Shown here: one piece after another, positions 15,689 to 25,298 of the stretch
How positions within the stretch are numbered: position 1 is the first letter of the stretch
Layout of the letters: every line of letters starts with the position of its first letter
Source: Nitrobacter sp051535235
GTDB lineage: Bacteria; Pseudomonadota; Alphaproteobacteria; Rhizobiales; Xanthobacteraceae
Assembly (NCBI RefSeq): GCF_051535235.1
Contig: NZ_JBPPLZ010000002.1
Coordinates: forward strand, 248,001 to 312,000
Reading direction: 5' to 3'
DNA: 64,000 nt
The notes under the pieces: model-generated
The model's input: only the letters and a program-made list of their open reading frames with translations
Told to the model about the DNA's origin: nothing
The model's database searches: none
Program-made: the position numbers and the translations under genes

Positions 15689-17001
15689 AGACCGAATTCA
15701 CGCCTGCTCAACTGGCCGATCCGGACATCGCCGAGGCCGACAAGATCCTCCGCAAGTGCGTGCATTGCGGGTTCTGCACGGCGACGTGCCCGACCTATGT
15801 GCTGCTCGGCGACGAACTCGACAGCCCGCGCGGCCGGATCTACCTGATCAAGCAGATGCTCGAAAAGAACGAGCCGCCGACCACCGAGGTCGTGAAGCAT
15901 ATCGACCGCTGCCTGTCCTGCCTCGCCTGCATGACGACGTGCCCCTCGGGGGTCAACTACATGCATCTGGTCGATCAGGCGCGGGTCAGGATCGCGAAGG
16001 AGTACCAGCGACCGCTTCCCGAACGGCTGCTTCGAATGGTTCTCGCCTATGTGCTGCCGCGGCCGAAACTGTTTCGGGCCAGCATGATCCTGGCGCGTCT
16101 TGGCCGCCCCGTCGCGGCGCTGCTGCCGGGATCAAAAGCGGGCGCGACGACGCCGACGTTCCTGCGCCGAATCAAGGCGATGCTGGCGCTCGCGCCGGCG
16201 TCGCTGCCCTCTCCCGGGGCGGCCGCCGGCAGTGTGTTCCCGGCGAAGGGTTTGAGGCGCGGCCGCGTCGCGCTGCTGCAGGGCTGCGCCCAGCAGGTGC
16301 TGGCGCCGCGCATCAACGAGGCCGCCATCAGCCTGTTGACCCGCCACGGCGTCGAGGTGGTGCTGGTCGCGGACGAGCAGTGTTGCGGCGCGCTGACGCA
16401 TCACATGGGCGACGACCGCGATGCGTTGGCGCGGGCGCGGGCCAACATCACGGCCTGGCTCACCGAGGCGGAACGCGGCGGGCTCGACGCCATCGTGGTG
16501 ACGGCGTCGGGCTGCGGCACCGTCATCAAGGACTACGGTTACCTGTTGCGGGAGGACCGCGATTACGCCGCCCCGGCCGCGAGGGTCTCGGGCCTCGCCA
16601 AGGACATCACCGAGTACGTCGCGAGCCTCGATCTGCCTGCGCCGCAGAGGCGCAGCGATCTTGTCATCGCCTATCATTCCGCCTGTTCGCTTCAGCACGG
16701 GCAGAAAATCACGCGACTTCCGAAAGATTTGCTTTCCAAGAATGGATTCGTGGTGAAAGATATACCCGAGAGTCATTTGTGTTGCGGTTCGGCGGGGACG
16801 TACAACATTCTCCAGCCTGACATTGCGAACAGTTTGCGCGACCGGAAGGTCGCCAATATCGCAAGCGTCAAGCCAGACATGATCGCTACCGGCAATATCG
16901 GGTGCATGGTCCAGATTGCTGGTGGAACGTCGGTCCCTGTTGTTCACACGATTGAACTTCTCGACTGGGCGACAGGCGGCCCCCGGCCAGGATTGAATTG
17001 A
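15685..17001 (+). CDS. glcF: Glycolate oxidase iron-sulfur subunit GlcF
   Basis: The 438-residue electron-transfer subunit of glycolate dehydrogenase. Two 4Fe-4S motifs lie near the N-terminus: CVHCGFCTATCP and CLSCLACMTTCPSGVNY. Two CCG (heterodisulfide reductase-type) domains follow, with CCGALTHHMGD and CCGSAGTYN. It starts with ATG overlapping the glcE stop, so D, E and F form one unit. Electrons are expected to pass to quinone at the membrane. A longer frame open back to 14941 is a shadow of glcE. Confidence 0.95.
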   Translation: MKTEFTPAQLADPDIAEADKILRKCVHCGFCTATCPTYVLLGDELDSPRGRIYLIKQMLEKNEPPTTEVVKHIDRCLSCLACMTTCPSGVNYMHLVDQARVRIAKEYQRPLPERLLRMVLAYVLPRPKLFRASMILARLGRPVAALLPGSKAGATTPTFLRRIKAMLALAPASLPSPGAAAGSVFPAKGLRRGRVALLQGCAQQVLAPRINEAAISLLTRHGVEVVLVADEQCCGALTHHMGDDRDALARARANITAWLTEAERGGLDAIVVTASGCGTVIKDYGYLLREDRDYAAPAARVSGLAKDITEYVASLDLPAPQRRSDLVIAYHSACSLQHGQKITRLPKDLLSKNGFVVKDIPESHLCCGSAGTYNILQPDIANSLRDRKVANIASVKPDMIATGNIGCMVQIAGGTSVPVVHTIELLDWATGGPRPGLN

Positions 17002-17024
17002 TCGCCGGCAACAGGAGGACCACG

Positions 17025-17474
17025 ATGGCTAAGAAATCCAGGAAGGCGAAGAGCGTCAAGGCCAAGAAGAGCAAGAAGAAGGCCGTAGCGACGAAGAGGA
17101 AATCGGCGAAGAAGTCGGTGAAGACGTCTTCGAAAAAGAAGGCGGCGAAGAAATCTGCGAAGAAAACCGCAAAAAAAGCCGCCAAGAAATCCGCAAAGAA
17201 AGCCGGCAAGAAATCAGCAAAGAAATCGGCCCGGAAGTCTCCGAAGAAAACCGCCAGCAAATCGTCCGGAGCATCCGCGAGCAAGCCGGCGGCCAAACGG
17301 CGGGCTTCGACGAAGAAGGCCGCAGCCAAGCGAGCCGCGCCGCGGCCTGCGTCCACCGCTTCCACGCTGACCTCGAGTTGGGCCATGCCCGAGCCCGCTG
17401 CTCCGTCCCATGGTCATACGGATCATGCGACGGATCATACCCATGGGTCGGGTTCGACGGGTGAGGGCAACTAG
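17025..17474 (+). CDS. Histone H1-like lysine-rich protein
   Basis: A 149-residue, strongly basic, low-complexity protein with a very good Shine-Dalgarno (AGGAGG, 6 nt before ATG). From residue 2 to about 110 it is nearly all Lys/Ala/Ser with repeated AAKKSAKK-type units, like the C-terminal tail of histone H1 and the bacterial AlgP/HctB/BpH1-type proteins. The last 35 residues differ: acidic/His-rich (SHGHTDHATDHTHGSG). It is likely DNA-binding and nucleoid-associated. It lies 23 nt after glcF on the same strand. The His-rich end might bind metal, which is only a guess. Confidence 0.85.
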   Translation: MAKKSRKAKSVKAKKSKKKAVATKRKSAKKSVKTSSKKKAAKKSAKKTAKKAAKKSAKKAGKKSAKKSARKSPKKTASKSSGASASKPAAKRRASTKKAAAKRAAPRPASTASTLTSSWAMPEPAAPSHGHTDHATDHTHGSGSTGEGN

Positions 17475-17551
17475 AACCCTGCTTCCAACTCCGTGAGGAA
17501 GCGGGGAGGCGCCATCCTCGGGTCGGGCCGAGGACATGCTTCGCTCGAAAG

Positions 17552-17629
17552 CTGGAGCGTCCCGATTCCGATGTTCGCATGCCGCACGGTGATCTTTGGT
17601 GCGAACTTCGGAATCTAAGGGAACACTGG
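17552..17629. repeat. Family C palindrome (copy 5, degenerate ends)
   Basis: GATTCCGATGTTCGCA (17564-17579) and TGCGAACTTCGGAATC (17600-17615) match at 15 of 16 positions. Outer arms continue as CTGGAGCGTCCC and GGGAACACTGG, with the right arm carrying three extra bases as in other family C copies. At 78 bp it has the family length, but its ends read CTGG and CTGG instead of CTAG. Confidence 0.65.
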
Positions 17630-17646
17630 CAAGTCTGACCTGAGCC

Positions 17647-17681
17647 GGGTCGCAGCGTCACCGCTGCGGCCCTTTATTTTT
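17647..17681 (+). terminator. Strong rho-independent terminator after the H1-like gene
   Basis: GGGTCGCAGCG (17647-17657), loop TCAC, CGCTGCGGCCC (17662-17672): an 11-bp stem with one G-U pair, followed by TTTATTTTT. It lies 172 nt after the H1-like stop and would end the glcDEF/H1-like transcript. From here to 18008 the sequence is the leader and promoter region of the next gene; I could not pick a clear -35/-10 pair. Confidence 0.85.
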
Positions 17682-18008
17682 GTAAAAAGTCAGTTTCGGA
17701 ACCCTGGCCGATCGATCGTCAACGCGACACGACCTGCGCACGCGGCGGCGCTCGCTCTGCGAAATCCTGCGATCGAGAGCGTTGCGACACACTCAGGCGA
17801 TCTGCGACACACCGGCGAACAATGTGTTGCAAGCACGCCCGGACGCACAAATAGGCGGCAAATGCTCGCTATTTCGGCTTTCCGGCTTTCAGCGTCGGCT
17901 TCATTCTTGGTTAAGGAAAAGGAAATCGGTTTCGGTCAATTTCCCTTCGCGGCCTCTGTGACTTGTTCGCGGCTTCAACGCGTGGGGGCTTTTGGGGAGG
18001 GGTTCGTC

Positions 18009-19022
18009 ATGAAGACAATGATTCTGGCGGCAGCGGCGCTGGCGATGACGGCAAGCTCGGCGCTGGCGGCGGACATGGCGGTGAAGGCCCACAAGGCGCC
18101 GCCTCCGGTCGCATTCGATCCGTGGGACATCGCCTTCGGCGCCGGCGTGGTGAGCGACTACGTGTTCCGCGGCGTGACGCAGTCGAACCACAAGCCGTCG
18201 GTGACCGCTTACTTCGAGCCTCGCTATAACGTCACCAAGGACTTGCAGCTTTACGTCGGCTCGGCGGTCGAGAGCATTTCCTTCGCCAACCGCGCGGCGG
18301 CCGAAGTCGATGTCTACGGCGGCATCCGACCGACTTTCGGCGCCTTTGCCTTTGACTTCGGCGTCTGGGGTTACCTGTATCCCGGCGGCACCTGCTACTA
18401 CGGCGCTCCCACGGACACCGCAGGCCGTCTGCTGAGCGCGGAATGCGCGAACAACGTCCTCCTCAACGGCAACGTCATGAAGAAGGACGTGAGCTTCTTC
18501 GAAGGCTTCGCCAAGGTGAACTACACCGTCAGCGACAACTGGGCCGTCGGCCTGAACGAAAACTACTCCCCGAACTTCCTGAACACCGGCGCGTGGGGCA
18601 ACTACGCGTCGATCACCGCCAAGTACACCGCGCCCGCCGCAGTGTTCGGAGCCAGCGGCGTCGGCATGTACGTGTCGGGTGAGTTCGGCCGCCAGTGGCT
18701 CGGAACGTCGGACTCGTTTTACGGCACCGGCATTGCCGCGGCGGGCTTCGCCGGTCCGTTTCCGAACGGCATCAAGTATGCCGATTACAACACCTGGAAC
18801 ATCGGCGTCGGCCTCACCTACAAGGTGTTTACGCTGGATCTGCGCTACTCCGACAGCGATCTGTCGAAGGGGGACTGCAACGCATTCACATCCGACTTCA
18901 CCGCGCCGCTCAATGGCAGCTTTACGAGCATCAATCCGGGCGGCGCCGGTTCCAACTGGTGCGGCGCGACTTTCATCGCCAAGCTGTCGGCTGACCTGAC
19001 CGCGATGACCAGCCTGAAATAG
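18009..19022 (+). CDS. TorF family putative porin
   Basis: A 337-residue outer-membrane protein. The signal peptide is MKTMILAAAALAMTASSALA followed by ADMAVKAHKAP. The mature start AFGAGVVSDYVFRGVTQSNHKPSV is the hallmark of the TorF / Gcw_chp family (TIGR02001), followed by alternating strands (LYVGSAVESISF, EVDVYGGIRPTF). I chose ATG 18009, preceded by GGGGAGGGG; a longer frame back to 17862 has no signal peptide at its start. It stands alone after the terminator at 17.65 kb. Its substrate is unknown. Confidence 0.9.
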   Translation: MKTMILAAAALAMTASSALAADMAVKAHKAPPPVAFDPWDIAFGAGVVSDYVFRGVTQSNHKPSVTAYFEPRYNVTKDLQLYVGSAVESISFANRAAAEVDVYGGIRPTFGAFAFDFGVWGYLYPGGTCYYGAPTDTAGRLLSAECANNVLLNGNVMKKDVSFFEGFAKVNYTVSDNWAVGLNENYSPNFLNTGAWGNYASITAKYTAPAAVFGASGVGMYVSGEFGRQWLGTSDSFYGTGIAAAGFAGPFPNGIKYADYNTWNIGVGLTYKVFTLDLRYSDSDLSKGDCNAFTSDFTAPLNGSFTSINPGGAGSNWCGATFIAKLSADLTAMTSLK

Positions 19023-19162
19023 CAGGTGCTCTTTCCCCGAGGGCGATGCGTGGCGGAAGCGATGGTGATGCTGCGGGTGCAATCACGTCCGATCGGCAGG
19101 CTTCACGTCGGCTGGTCCGCGCTGTAGAACGGCGCATAGCGATCACCATTCAACGAGGGCAG

Positions 19163-19576
19163 ATGGCAGCAAGGTTCGGCTTCCGGTCCGGCGTCATCGC
19201 GGCTGTGGTCGCGATCGCAAGCGTCGGTGTAGGGCCGGCTTCGGCGCAGGACGGGTTTCCGTTCGGCCTGGAGATGACGCTCGATGCGCCGCCCCAGCCC
19301 GGCTCCAAGCGGGTGCCGTCGCTGGACGTCGGCGACAGCGGCGAGGCCAGGCTTGAGTTGTGGTGCAAGGGCGGCAAAGGTCAGTTCTCGGTCGCCGGCA
19401 ACACGATCATCTTCGCGGCCGGCCCGCTGGAGGACCGCGCCTGTCCGCCGGAGACAGCCAAGGCCGATGACGATCTGCTCGCGGCGCTTTCTGCTGTAAC
19501 CACCTGGACGCGGCAGGGCGACGAAATCTCGTTCGTCGGTCCGACGACGCTGCGTTTTCATCTCAATACGAACTAA
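19163..19576 (+). CDS. Secreted META-domain-like protein
   Basis: A 137-residue protein with a signal peptide (FRSGVIAAVVAIASVGVGPASA|QDG). The remainder has the layout of META/HslJ-type domains: an opening LEMTLDAPP, a middle GQFSVAGNTIIFA-GPLEDRACPP and a closing LSAVTTWTRQGDEISFVGPTTLRF. The match is by pattern, not firm. ATG 19163 follows CGAGGGC; the frame extends to 19046 but without a leader at its start. It lies 140 nt after the TorF gene and may share its transcript. Confidence 0.6.
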   Translation: MAARFGFRSGVIAAVVAIASVGVGPASAQDGFPFGLEMTLDAPPQPGSKRVPSLDVGDSGEARLELWCKGGKGQFSVAGNTIIFAAGPLEDRACPPETAKADDDLLAALSAVTTWTRQGDEISFVGPTTLRFHLNTN

Positions 19577-19613
19577 GAGCGGAGGCTGCACTCAATCGCA
19601 GCGAACGACTTTT

Positions 19614-19756
19614 CACCCCTCCCGCTTGCGGGGGAGGTCGACCGGCGAAGCCGGGCGGGTGGGGTATTCTTCACTAATGCTGCTTCCTTGAGTGCCCCCA
19701 CCCCAACCCTTTCAGAGCGAGCTTTGCTCGTCTCGACCCGCAAGCGGGAGAGGGAG
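19614..19756. repeat. Family D palindrome, long copy
   Basis: CACCCCTCCCGCTTGCGGGG near 19614 is inverted relative to CCCGCAAGCGGGAGAGGG near 19739-19755. Internal hairpins are CCGGCGAAGCCGG and GAGCGAGCTTTGCTCGTCTC. It fills most of the 262 nt between two convergent genes, the META-like gene and the secreted protein at 19839, where it may act as a bidirectional stop for transcription. Confidence 0.8.
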
Positions 19757-19838
19757 CCGGCTGTGCACTAATGATGCGTTTCGCTCTGGATATGACTCCG
19801 CGCACGGATCGCAATCCTGTGCCGCGGAGAGAAGGGCC

Positions 19839-21035
19839 TTATTTCCAGGCCGATTTGTCGGCGTTCCAGCGCTGCGCCTTGAAGTGCTTTGCCAGCGCGT
19901 CCACAGCACCGCTGTCGTCGGTTTCGACGTCCTCGTCTTCTCCCGAGGACTGGTCGTCGGCCAGGTTGAGCTTCGGCCCATCGCTTTCGTCCGCGGTGGT
20001 CGTCGAGGGGACGCCGATCCAGAGCATCATGTGATCGGATCCGCCGGGCTTGTCGGAGGCGGGCAACGCGGCCACCTCGATGGTATCGGTCAGTCCAAGC
20101 GCAGGAACGACCTCGCTCGGGCGCTTGAAGGTAAGAGTAAGCTTGCCGGTGTCATCACTCCATTTTGTCGACACCGGCTTTGCGTCCAGGGCTTTTTCCA
20201 GCACGCCGGAAATGGCGGTCGCGAGCTTGTCGCGATTGAGCTTGCCGTTGTCGCGCCATTCCGCGGCCGGGAAGCGGATGGTGCGGTCCATGTCGAACAG
20301 TCCGGAACTCCAGCCGGCGGCGATCACGCCCGGCAATGCCTTCAACCGGGCGATGAGGGAGGGCGCGCGCTCCGGATCGACGTTGATGTCGATGACCTGC
20401 GCGCCGGCCCGCAGCGCCTCGCAGGTCACCTCGAGACTGTTCAGCGCCACTTCGACGTTTTGTCCTCGCAGTCCCTTGAGCAGATCGGCGGCTGCGTCGA
20501 GTTTGACTTTCACGGCGATTGCCTCGGGAGACACCTCGGTGAAATCCTTCGGCGTGGCTGTGATGCCGTCGTCGGTTGTCCGGCTCTCGTTGAACTCGGC
20601 CTCGCTGAGATCGGAATTGTCGGTCGACGTCACCTTGGTGACGGTCTGACCGACGCTGACCCGGCCGTCGAACTCGAACGTATCGCCGGTGGGCTTGCGG
20701 GTGAGCGTCACCGTGACCGGCAGCTTGTCGCCGATGCTTTGGGTCGTGCCGGTCAGGGTCGAGCCGTTCACCGCAAGGTTGACGACGAAGCGGTCCTTGC
20801 GATCGGAGCCCTTTTCCGCGGGGTAACACGCATCGAGAACGGCGCCGGTGACGGTCTTGCCCTGGCGGGTTTCCTTGAGAATGATGTCGGCGTTGCCTTC
20901 CATCAGCCCGTCGATGGAGGTGAAGTATCGCACCTCGGCGCCGCCCGGCGGTTTGGGAAGCGGCCTGTCCTGCGCGAACAGCAGGCTCGGTGAGATCACC
21001 ATCAGGCCGCCCAGGCACCACAGCAGCGTGCGCAT
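19839..21035 (-). CDS. Secreted/periplasmic protein of unknown function
   Basis: A 398-residue protein with a clear signal peptide (MRTLLWCLGGLMVISPSLLFA|QDRP). The mature part opens with EVRYFTSIDGLMEGNADIILKETRQGKTV and has repeated beta-rich stretches; its last 50 residues are acidic (DQSSGEDEDVETDDSG). Charged Asp/Thr-rich segments dominate and I see no catalytic motif. I do not recognise the family. It is transcribed toward the family D element and away from groEL's terminator. Confidence 0.7.
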   Translation of the reverse strand: MRTLLWCLGGLMVISPSLLFAQDRPLPKPPGGAEVRYFTSIDGLMEGNADIILKETRQGKTVTGAVLDACYPAEKGSDRKDRFVVNLAVNGSTLTGTTQSIGDKLPVTVTLTRKPTGDTFEFDGRVSVGQTVTKVTSTDNSDLSEAEFNESRTTDDGITATPKDFTEVSPEAIAVKVKLDAAADLLKGLRGQNVEVALNSLEVTCEALRAGAQVIDINVDPERAPSLIARLKALPGVIAAGWSSGLFDMDRTIRFPAAEWRDNGKLNRDKLATAISGVLEKALDAKPVSTKWSDDTGKLTLTFKRPSEVVPALGLTDTIEVAALPASDKPGGSDHMMLWIGVPSTTTADESDGPKLNLADDQSSGEDEDVETDDSGAVDALAKHFKAQRWNADKSAWK

Positions 21036-21085
21036 AAGGAATCCCCGTTTGTCGAATCGACTGACACCCTAAAACCCGCTTCGCC

Positions 21086-21115
21086 AAAAAAGAAGGCCGC
21101 CCGGAGGCAGCCTTC
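21086..21115 (-). terminator. Rho-independent terminator of groESL
   Basis: On the minus strand GAAGGCTGCC, loop TCCG, GGCGGCCTTC (one G-U pair) is followed by TTTTTT. It lies 26 nt after the groEL stop. Confidence 0.9.
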
Positions 21116-21141
21116 TGGCGAAGTCGTGCAGTCGGAAGGGC

Positions 21142-22779
<1,638 letters not shown>

Positions 22780-22813
22780 TGATGTTACTCCTTTAAGGAA
22801 AGGCTCCTGTTGT

Positions 22814-22906
22814 CGTCATGGCCGGACTGGTTCCGGTGATCCACGTCTTGTTTTTCCGGTTGAAGGGAAGAAGACGTGGATCACCGGGACAAGTGCGGTG
22901 ATGACG
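22814..22906. repeat. Palindromic repeat in the groES-groEL spacer
   Basis: CCGGTGATCCACGTCTT (22833-22849) and AAGACGTGGATCACCGG (22871-22887) are perfect 17-bp inverted arms, flanked by the outer pair CGTCAT (22814) and ATGACG (22901). The shape (CGTCAT...GTGGATCACCGG...ATGACG) resembles a dispersed repeat I recall from Bradyrhizobiaceae genomes. Lying between groES and groEL, it could set the ratio of the two messages. Confidence 0.8.
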
Positions 22907-22931
22907 CTCGGTGCAAGAAGCCGGATCGTGC

Positions 22932-23228
22932 TTAGCTCAAAACGCCCATGATGTCGGATTCCTTCATGATGAGGAGGTCCTGGCCGTCGAGCTTGATCTC
23001 GGTACCCGACCACTTGCCGAACAGCACCTTGTCCCCGACCTTGATGTCGATGGGAACCAGCTTGCCGGCCTCGTCGCGTCCGCCCGGACCGACGGCCACG
23101 ACTTCGCCCTGCGAGGGCTTTTCCCTGGCGGTGTCGGGAATGATGATGCCGCCCTTGGTTTTTTCATCGGCATCGAGGCGTTTGACCACAACACGGTCAT
23201 GCAGCGGACGAAATTTGGTTTTAGCCAT
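22932..23228 (-). CDS. groS: 10 kDa co-chaperonin GroES
   Basis: A 98-residue co-chaperonin that caps GroEL. It begins MAKTKFRPLHDRVVVKRLD, has the mobile loop KGGIIIPDTAREKPSQGEV and ends LLIMKESDIMGVL. ATG 23228 is preceded by GGAGGAG, and the extra upstream frame has no family support. It is first in the operon, under a sigma70-like promoter with a CIRCE operator. Confidence 0.98.
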   Translation of the reverse strand: MAKTKFRPLHDRVVVKRLDADEKTKGGIIIPDTAREKPSQGEVVAVGPGGRDEAGKLVPIDIKVGDKVLFGKWSGTEIKLDGQDLLIMKESDIMGVLS

Positions 23229-23317
23229 GGCGGCTCCTCCGGGGGTTCGCAGGTCTCTGAATTGCCATCGACGGATTGCATGCGCCGAGATCCGCAGCGC
23301 GCGAGCGATTCGTATCT

Positions 23318-23344
23318 TTGGCAATCATGTTCCGAGAGTGCTAG
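23318..23344 (-). promoter_or_regulatory. CIRCE operator (HrcA site) upstream of groES
   Basis: On the minus strand CTAGCACTC, nine bases, GATTGCCAA; the consensus is TTAGCACTC-N9-GAGTGCTAA. Left half 8/9, right half 7/9. It lies just downstream of the -10 box, the usual place for HrcA repression of groESL. hrcA is not in this window. Confidence 0.8.
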
Positions 23345-23354
23345 TCGTTGGCGG

Positions 23355-23383
23355 GGAATATGGCTTGGCAGCCATGCTGTCAA
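23355..23383 (-). promoter_or_regulatory. Sigma70-type promoter of groESL
   Basis: On the minus strand TTGACA (23383-23378), a 17-nt spacer, then TATTCC (23360-23355). The -35 is perfect and the -10 matches 4 of 6. The predicted start falls at the edge of the CIRCE element. No sigma32-type promoter was evident beside it. Confidence 0.7.
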
Positions 23384-23536
23384 GCAAACGCCCTTAAGCC
23401 GTTGGTGAGGGGCGTGTAGGATAGTGCTAACCAAGTCGTGGCGTCTCTGCGATCGCGGGGTATGGATCGCCGCGGCCACATTTTCAGGGTCTGGCTGTCG
23501 GCGTGGCGGTCGGGGAATTCGGTCGGGGAATAGACG

Positions 23537-24052
23537 ATGGTCAGATCAGACGGCGCGCGCGCGGCTTTGAACCTTGGGGCGGCTGCGGCCCTTGCGATGT
23601 TTGTCGGCGGATGCGGGTCGATCGGATCGATCGGACTGTCGACCCAGCCGGCGCAGCCACCGCAGCCAGCCGTCGAGCCCGAAATTCCGGCAACGATCCG
23701 CGCTGACGAACTCGTCGGACGTTGGGGTCTTGCATCCTACCAGAATCCGAACGACCGGGCGCGGACCGAAGCCGCAGCCAAGGCGCAATGCCGCAATCCC
23801 TACGTGATCGGCGCCGGCGGCAACGGTGGCGTGATCATGCATCTCGCCGACGAGGCGACGCCGCAGGAATTGCGGCTGAAGGGCAGCCAGAGCGGCAAGA
23901 ACTATATCGGACCGGAGGGGCCGGCGGGCGGCGCGAAAGATCGCGAGATCGTTTCTTTCGACGGCCGCGTCCTCATCACCCGCTTCATCGATCCCGATGC
24001 GGCGACCCGCTACGGCAACATGGTGTATGTCCGCTGCGCGCCGCAGCGTTGA
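23537..24052 (+). CDS. Putative lipoprotein, unknown function
   Basis: A 171-residue protein. The N-terminus AALNLGAAAALAMFVGGCGS is a lipoprotein leader with C27 as the lipidation site, although V-G-G-C is a loose lipobox. A Pro/Gln-rich linker (STQPAQPPQPAVEPE) precedes a globular part starting LVGRWGLASYQ and ending YGNMVYVRC. The ending, and the opening W-G-L-A, resemble small lipocalin/AprI-like beta barrels, but I cannot assign it. GGGGAATAG precedes ATG. It is divergent from groES. Confidence 0.65.
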   Translation: MVRSDGARAALNLGAAAALAMFVGGCGSIGSIGLSTQPAQPPQPAVEPEIPATIRADELVGRWGLASYQNPNDRARTEAAAKAQCRNPYVIGAGGNGGVIMHLADEATPQELRLKGSQSGKNYIGPEGPAGGAKDREIVSFDGRVLITRFIDPDAATRYGNMVYVRCAPQR

Positions 24053-24106
24053 TCGCCGGGTGCGATTTCAGGGACATGGCCCGAGTCCGCCAATCTGCTA
24101 TCGGCC

Positions 24107-24203
24107 AGGGCGTTTTCAAGCGAAGTGGTTCGCGTCAAGACAGCGCGTCAAAATAAAATCATGGAGCTTCGCTTCTGATTCCATCAGAAGCGAGATGCTC
24201 TAG
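24107..24203 (+). repeat. Family B repeat (copy 2), abutting the cheZ stop codon
   Basis: Begins AGGGCGTTTTCAAGCGAAG, has the core GACAGCGCGTCAAAATAAAA and a hairpin (GCTTCTGATTCCATCAGAAGC), and ends AGATGCTCTAG at 24203. On the minus strand that terminal CTAG contains the TAG stop of cheZ (24202-24200). Confidence 0.9.
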
Positions 24204-24982
24204 CCGAACAACGCGTCGATATCGTCCTGAGAGGCGTGCCCCTCGTCGCCGTCGAGTTTCGGACCGTTCAGAAGCTTGGCATCGCCGACGCGATCATCGA
24301 TGATCGGCGGAGCATGAGCGCGGATGGCGTCGACGCCGCCCCAGATGTCCATCATGACGTTGATGTGATGTTCGATGAACTTCATGGTGCTCATCACCTT
24401 GGCGATGCGCTGGCCGGTTAGATCCTGGAAGTTGCAGGCCTCGAAAATCGCGATCACGCGTTCCTGGATTTCCTCGCTCTGCAACTGTGTCTGTTCCGGA
24501 GACGCAGACTTCGACAGGGCGCTGGCTGACTGGTCGATCGCCTCGGCCGCCTCCAGAATCCGTTGCGTCGCCTGCTCGGTGCCGCCCACCACGGCGCCAA
24601 GTTCGTCGGTCACCTTCGACATCTCGTCGCCGCTGAAGCTCTTGCCGTGAAGAACCGCGATTTCCTGCTTGGTGCGGGTGATGGCGTCGTAGATCAGATC
24701 GAGCTCGGTTTTCAGCTTTTCGCACTGTTCGATCTGTGCGCGGTAGGTCTGCAGCACGGCCTGCGCATCGGCGACCTCGCGGCTGACCTCGGTGTCGGCA
24801 GCGACCGCTTCGCCGGCACCATTGCGGCGCGAAGCTCCCATCTGTTGGCGGATGGCCTGCAGCTCCGCCATGATCTCGCGATGTACCGGCATTGGTGTCT
24901 CCCCATGTTCGGCGGCTGCGATAACGGGCGCGCCTGCATTCAAAATCTCTTCGACGCGGAAGCGCTTGCGTTGAACAGCCAT
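24200..24982 (-). CDS. cheZ: Chemotaxis protein phosphatase CheZ
   Basis: A 260-residue, mainly helical protein. FQDLTGQRIAKVM holds the CheZ catalytic pair D187 and Q191 (D143/Q147 in E. coli), which remove phosphate from CheY-P. Long heptad-rich helices (residues ~70-180) fit the CheZ four-helix bundle, and the last residues, QDDIDALFG, resemble the C-terminal CheY-binding tail. I start at ATG 24982, which has GGGGA upstream. No other chemotaxis or flagellar gene is nearby. Its stop lies in a family B repeat. Confidence 0.85.
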   Translation of the reverse strand: MAVQRKRFRVEEILNAGAPVIAAAEHGETPMPVHREIMAELQAIRQQMGASRRNGAGEAVAADTEVSREVADAQAVLQTYRAQIEQCEKLKTELDLIYDAITRTKQEIAVLHGKSFSGDEMSKVTDELGAVVGGTEQATQRILEAAEAIDQSASALSKSASPEQTQLQSEEIQERVIAIFEACNFQDLTGQRIAKVMSTMKFIEHHINVMMDIWGGVDAIRAHAPPIIDDRVGDAKLLNGPKLDGDEGHASQDDIDALFG

Positions 24983-25298
24983 CAGATTCCCCAGCTTCAC
25001 TCAAATCCATCACGCTATATCCATGCGTTGTATACCGACGTGGTTTAACGACGGGTTCACGCCGGGAACCGGCGTCAATCTGTTGCTTGCGGCCGGCGAT
25101 TAACCACGTCGGATGCCGTTCACCGAAAATAAACGCTACCGCACAAAACCGCGTCGCATTAAGGACGTGGTGAATCGAAACGCCGGTTCTGTTTACCAAA
25201 CCGATGCGGTTTTGATTTTAATTTGCTCGCGTGCAAGACGCGTTATCGGGCGCTCCCACGGCCCGCCCGCCCACGGCGAAACAGTACAGAGTACGTCG
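24983..25298. other. Structured 316-nt divergent region between cheZ and the L,D-transpeptidase
   Basis: Two inverted repeats: CCGACGTGGTTTAA (25035-25048) with TTAACCACGTCGG (25100-25112), which encloses a small hairpin ACGCCGGGAACCGGCGT; and CAAAACCGCGTC (25144-25155) with GATGCGGTTTTG (25203-25214). The sequence is more A/T-rich than the genes on either side. Promoters for both genes should lie here. It has no convincing coding frame. Confidence 0.5.
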
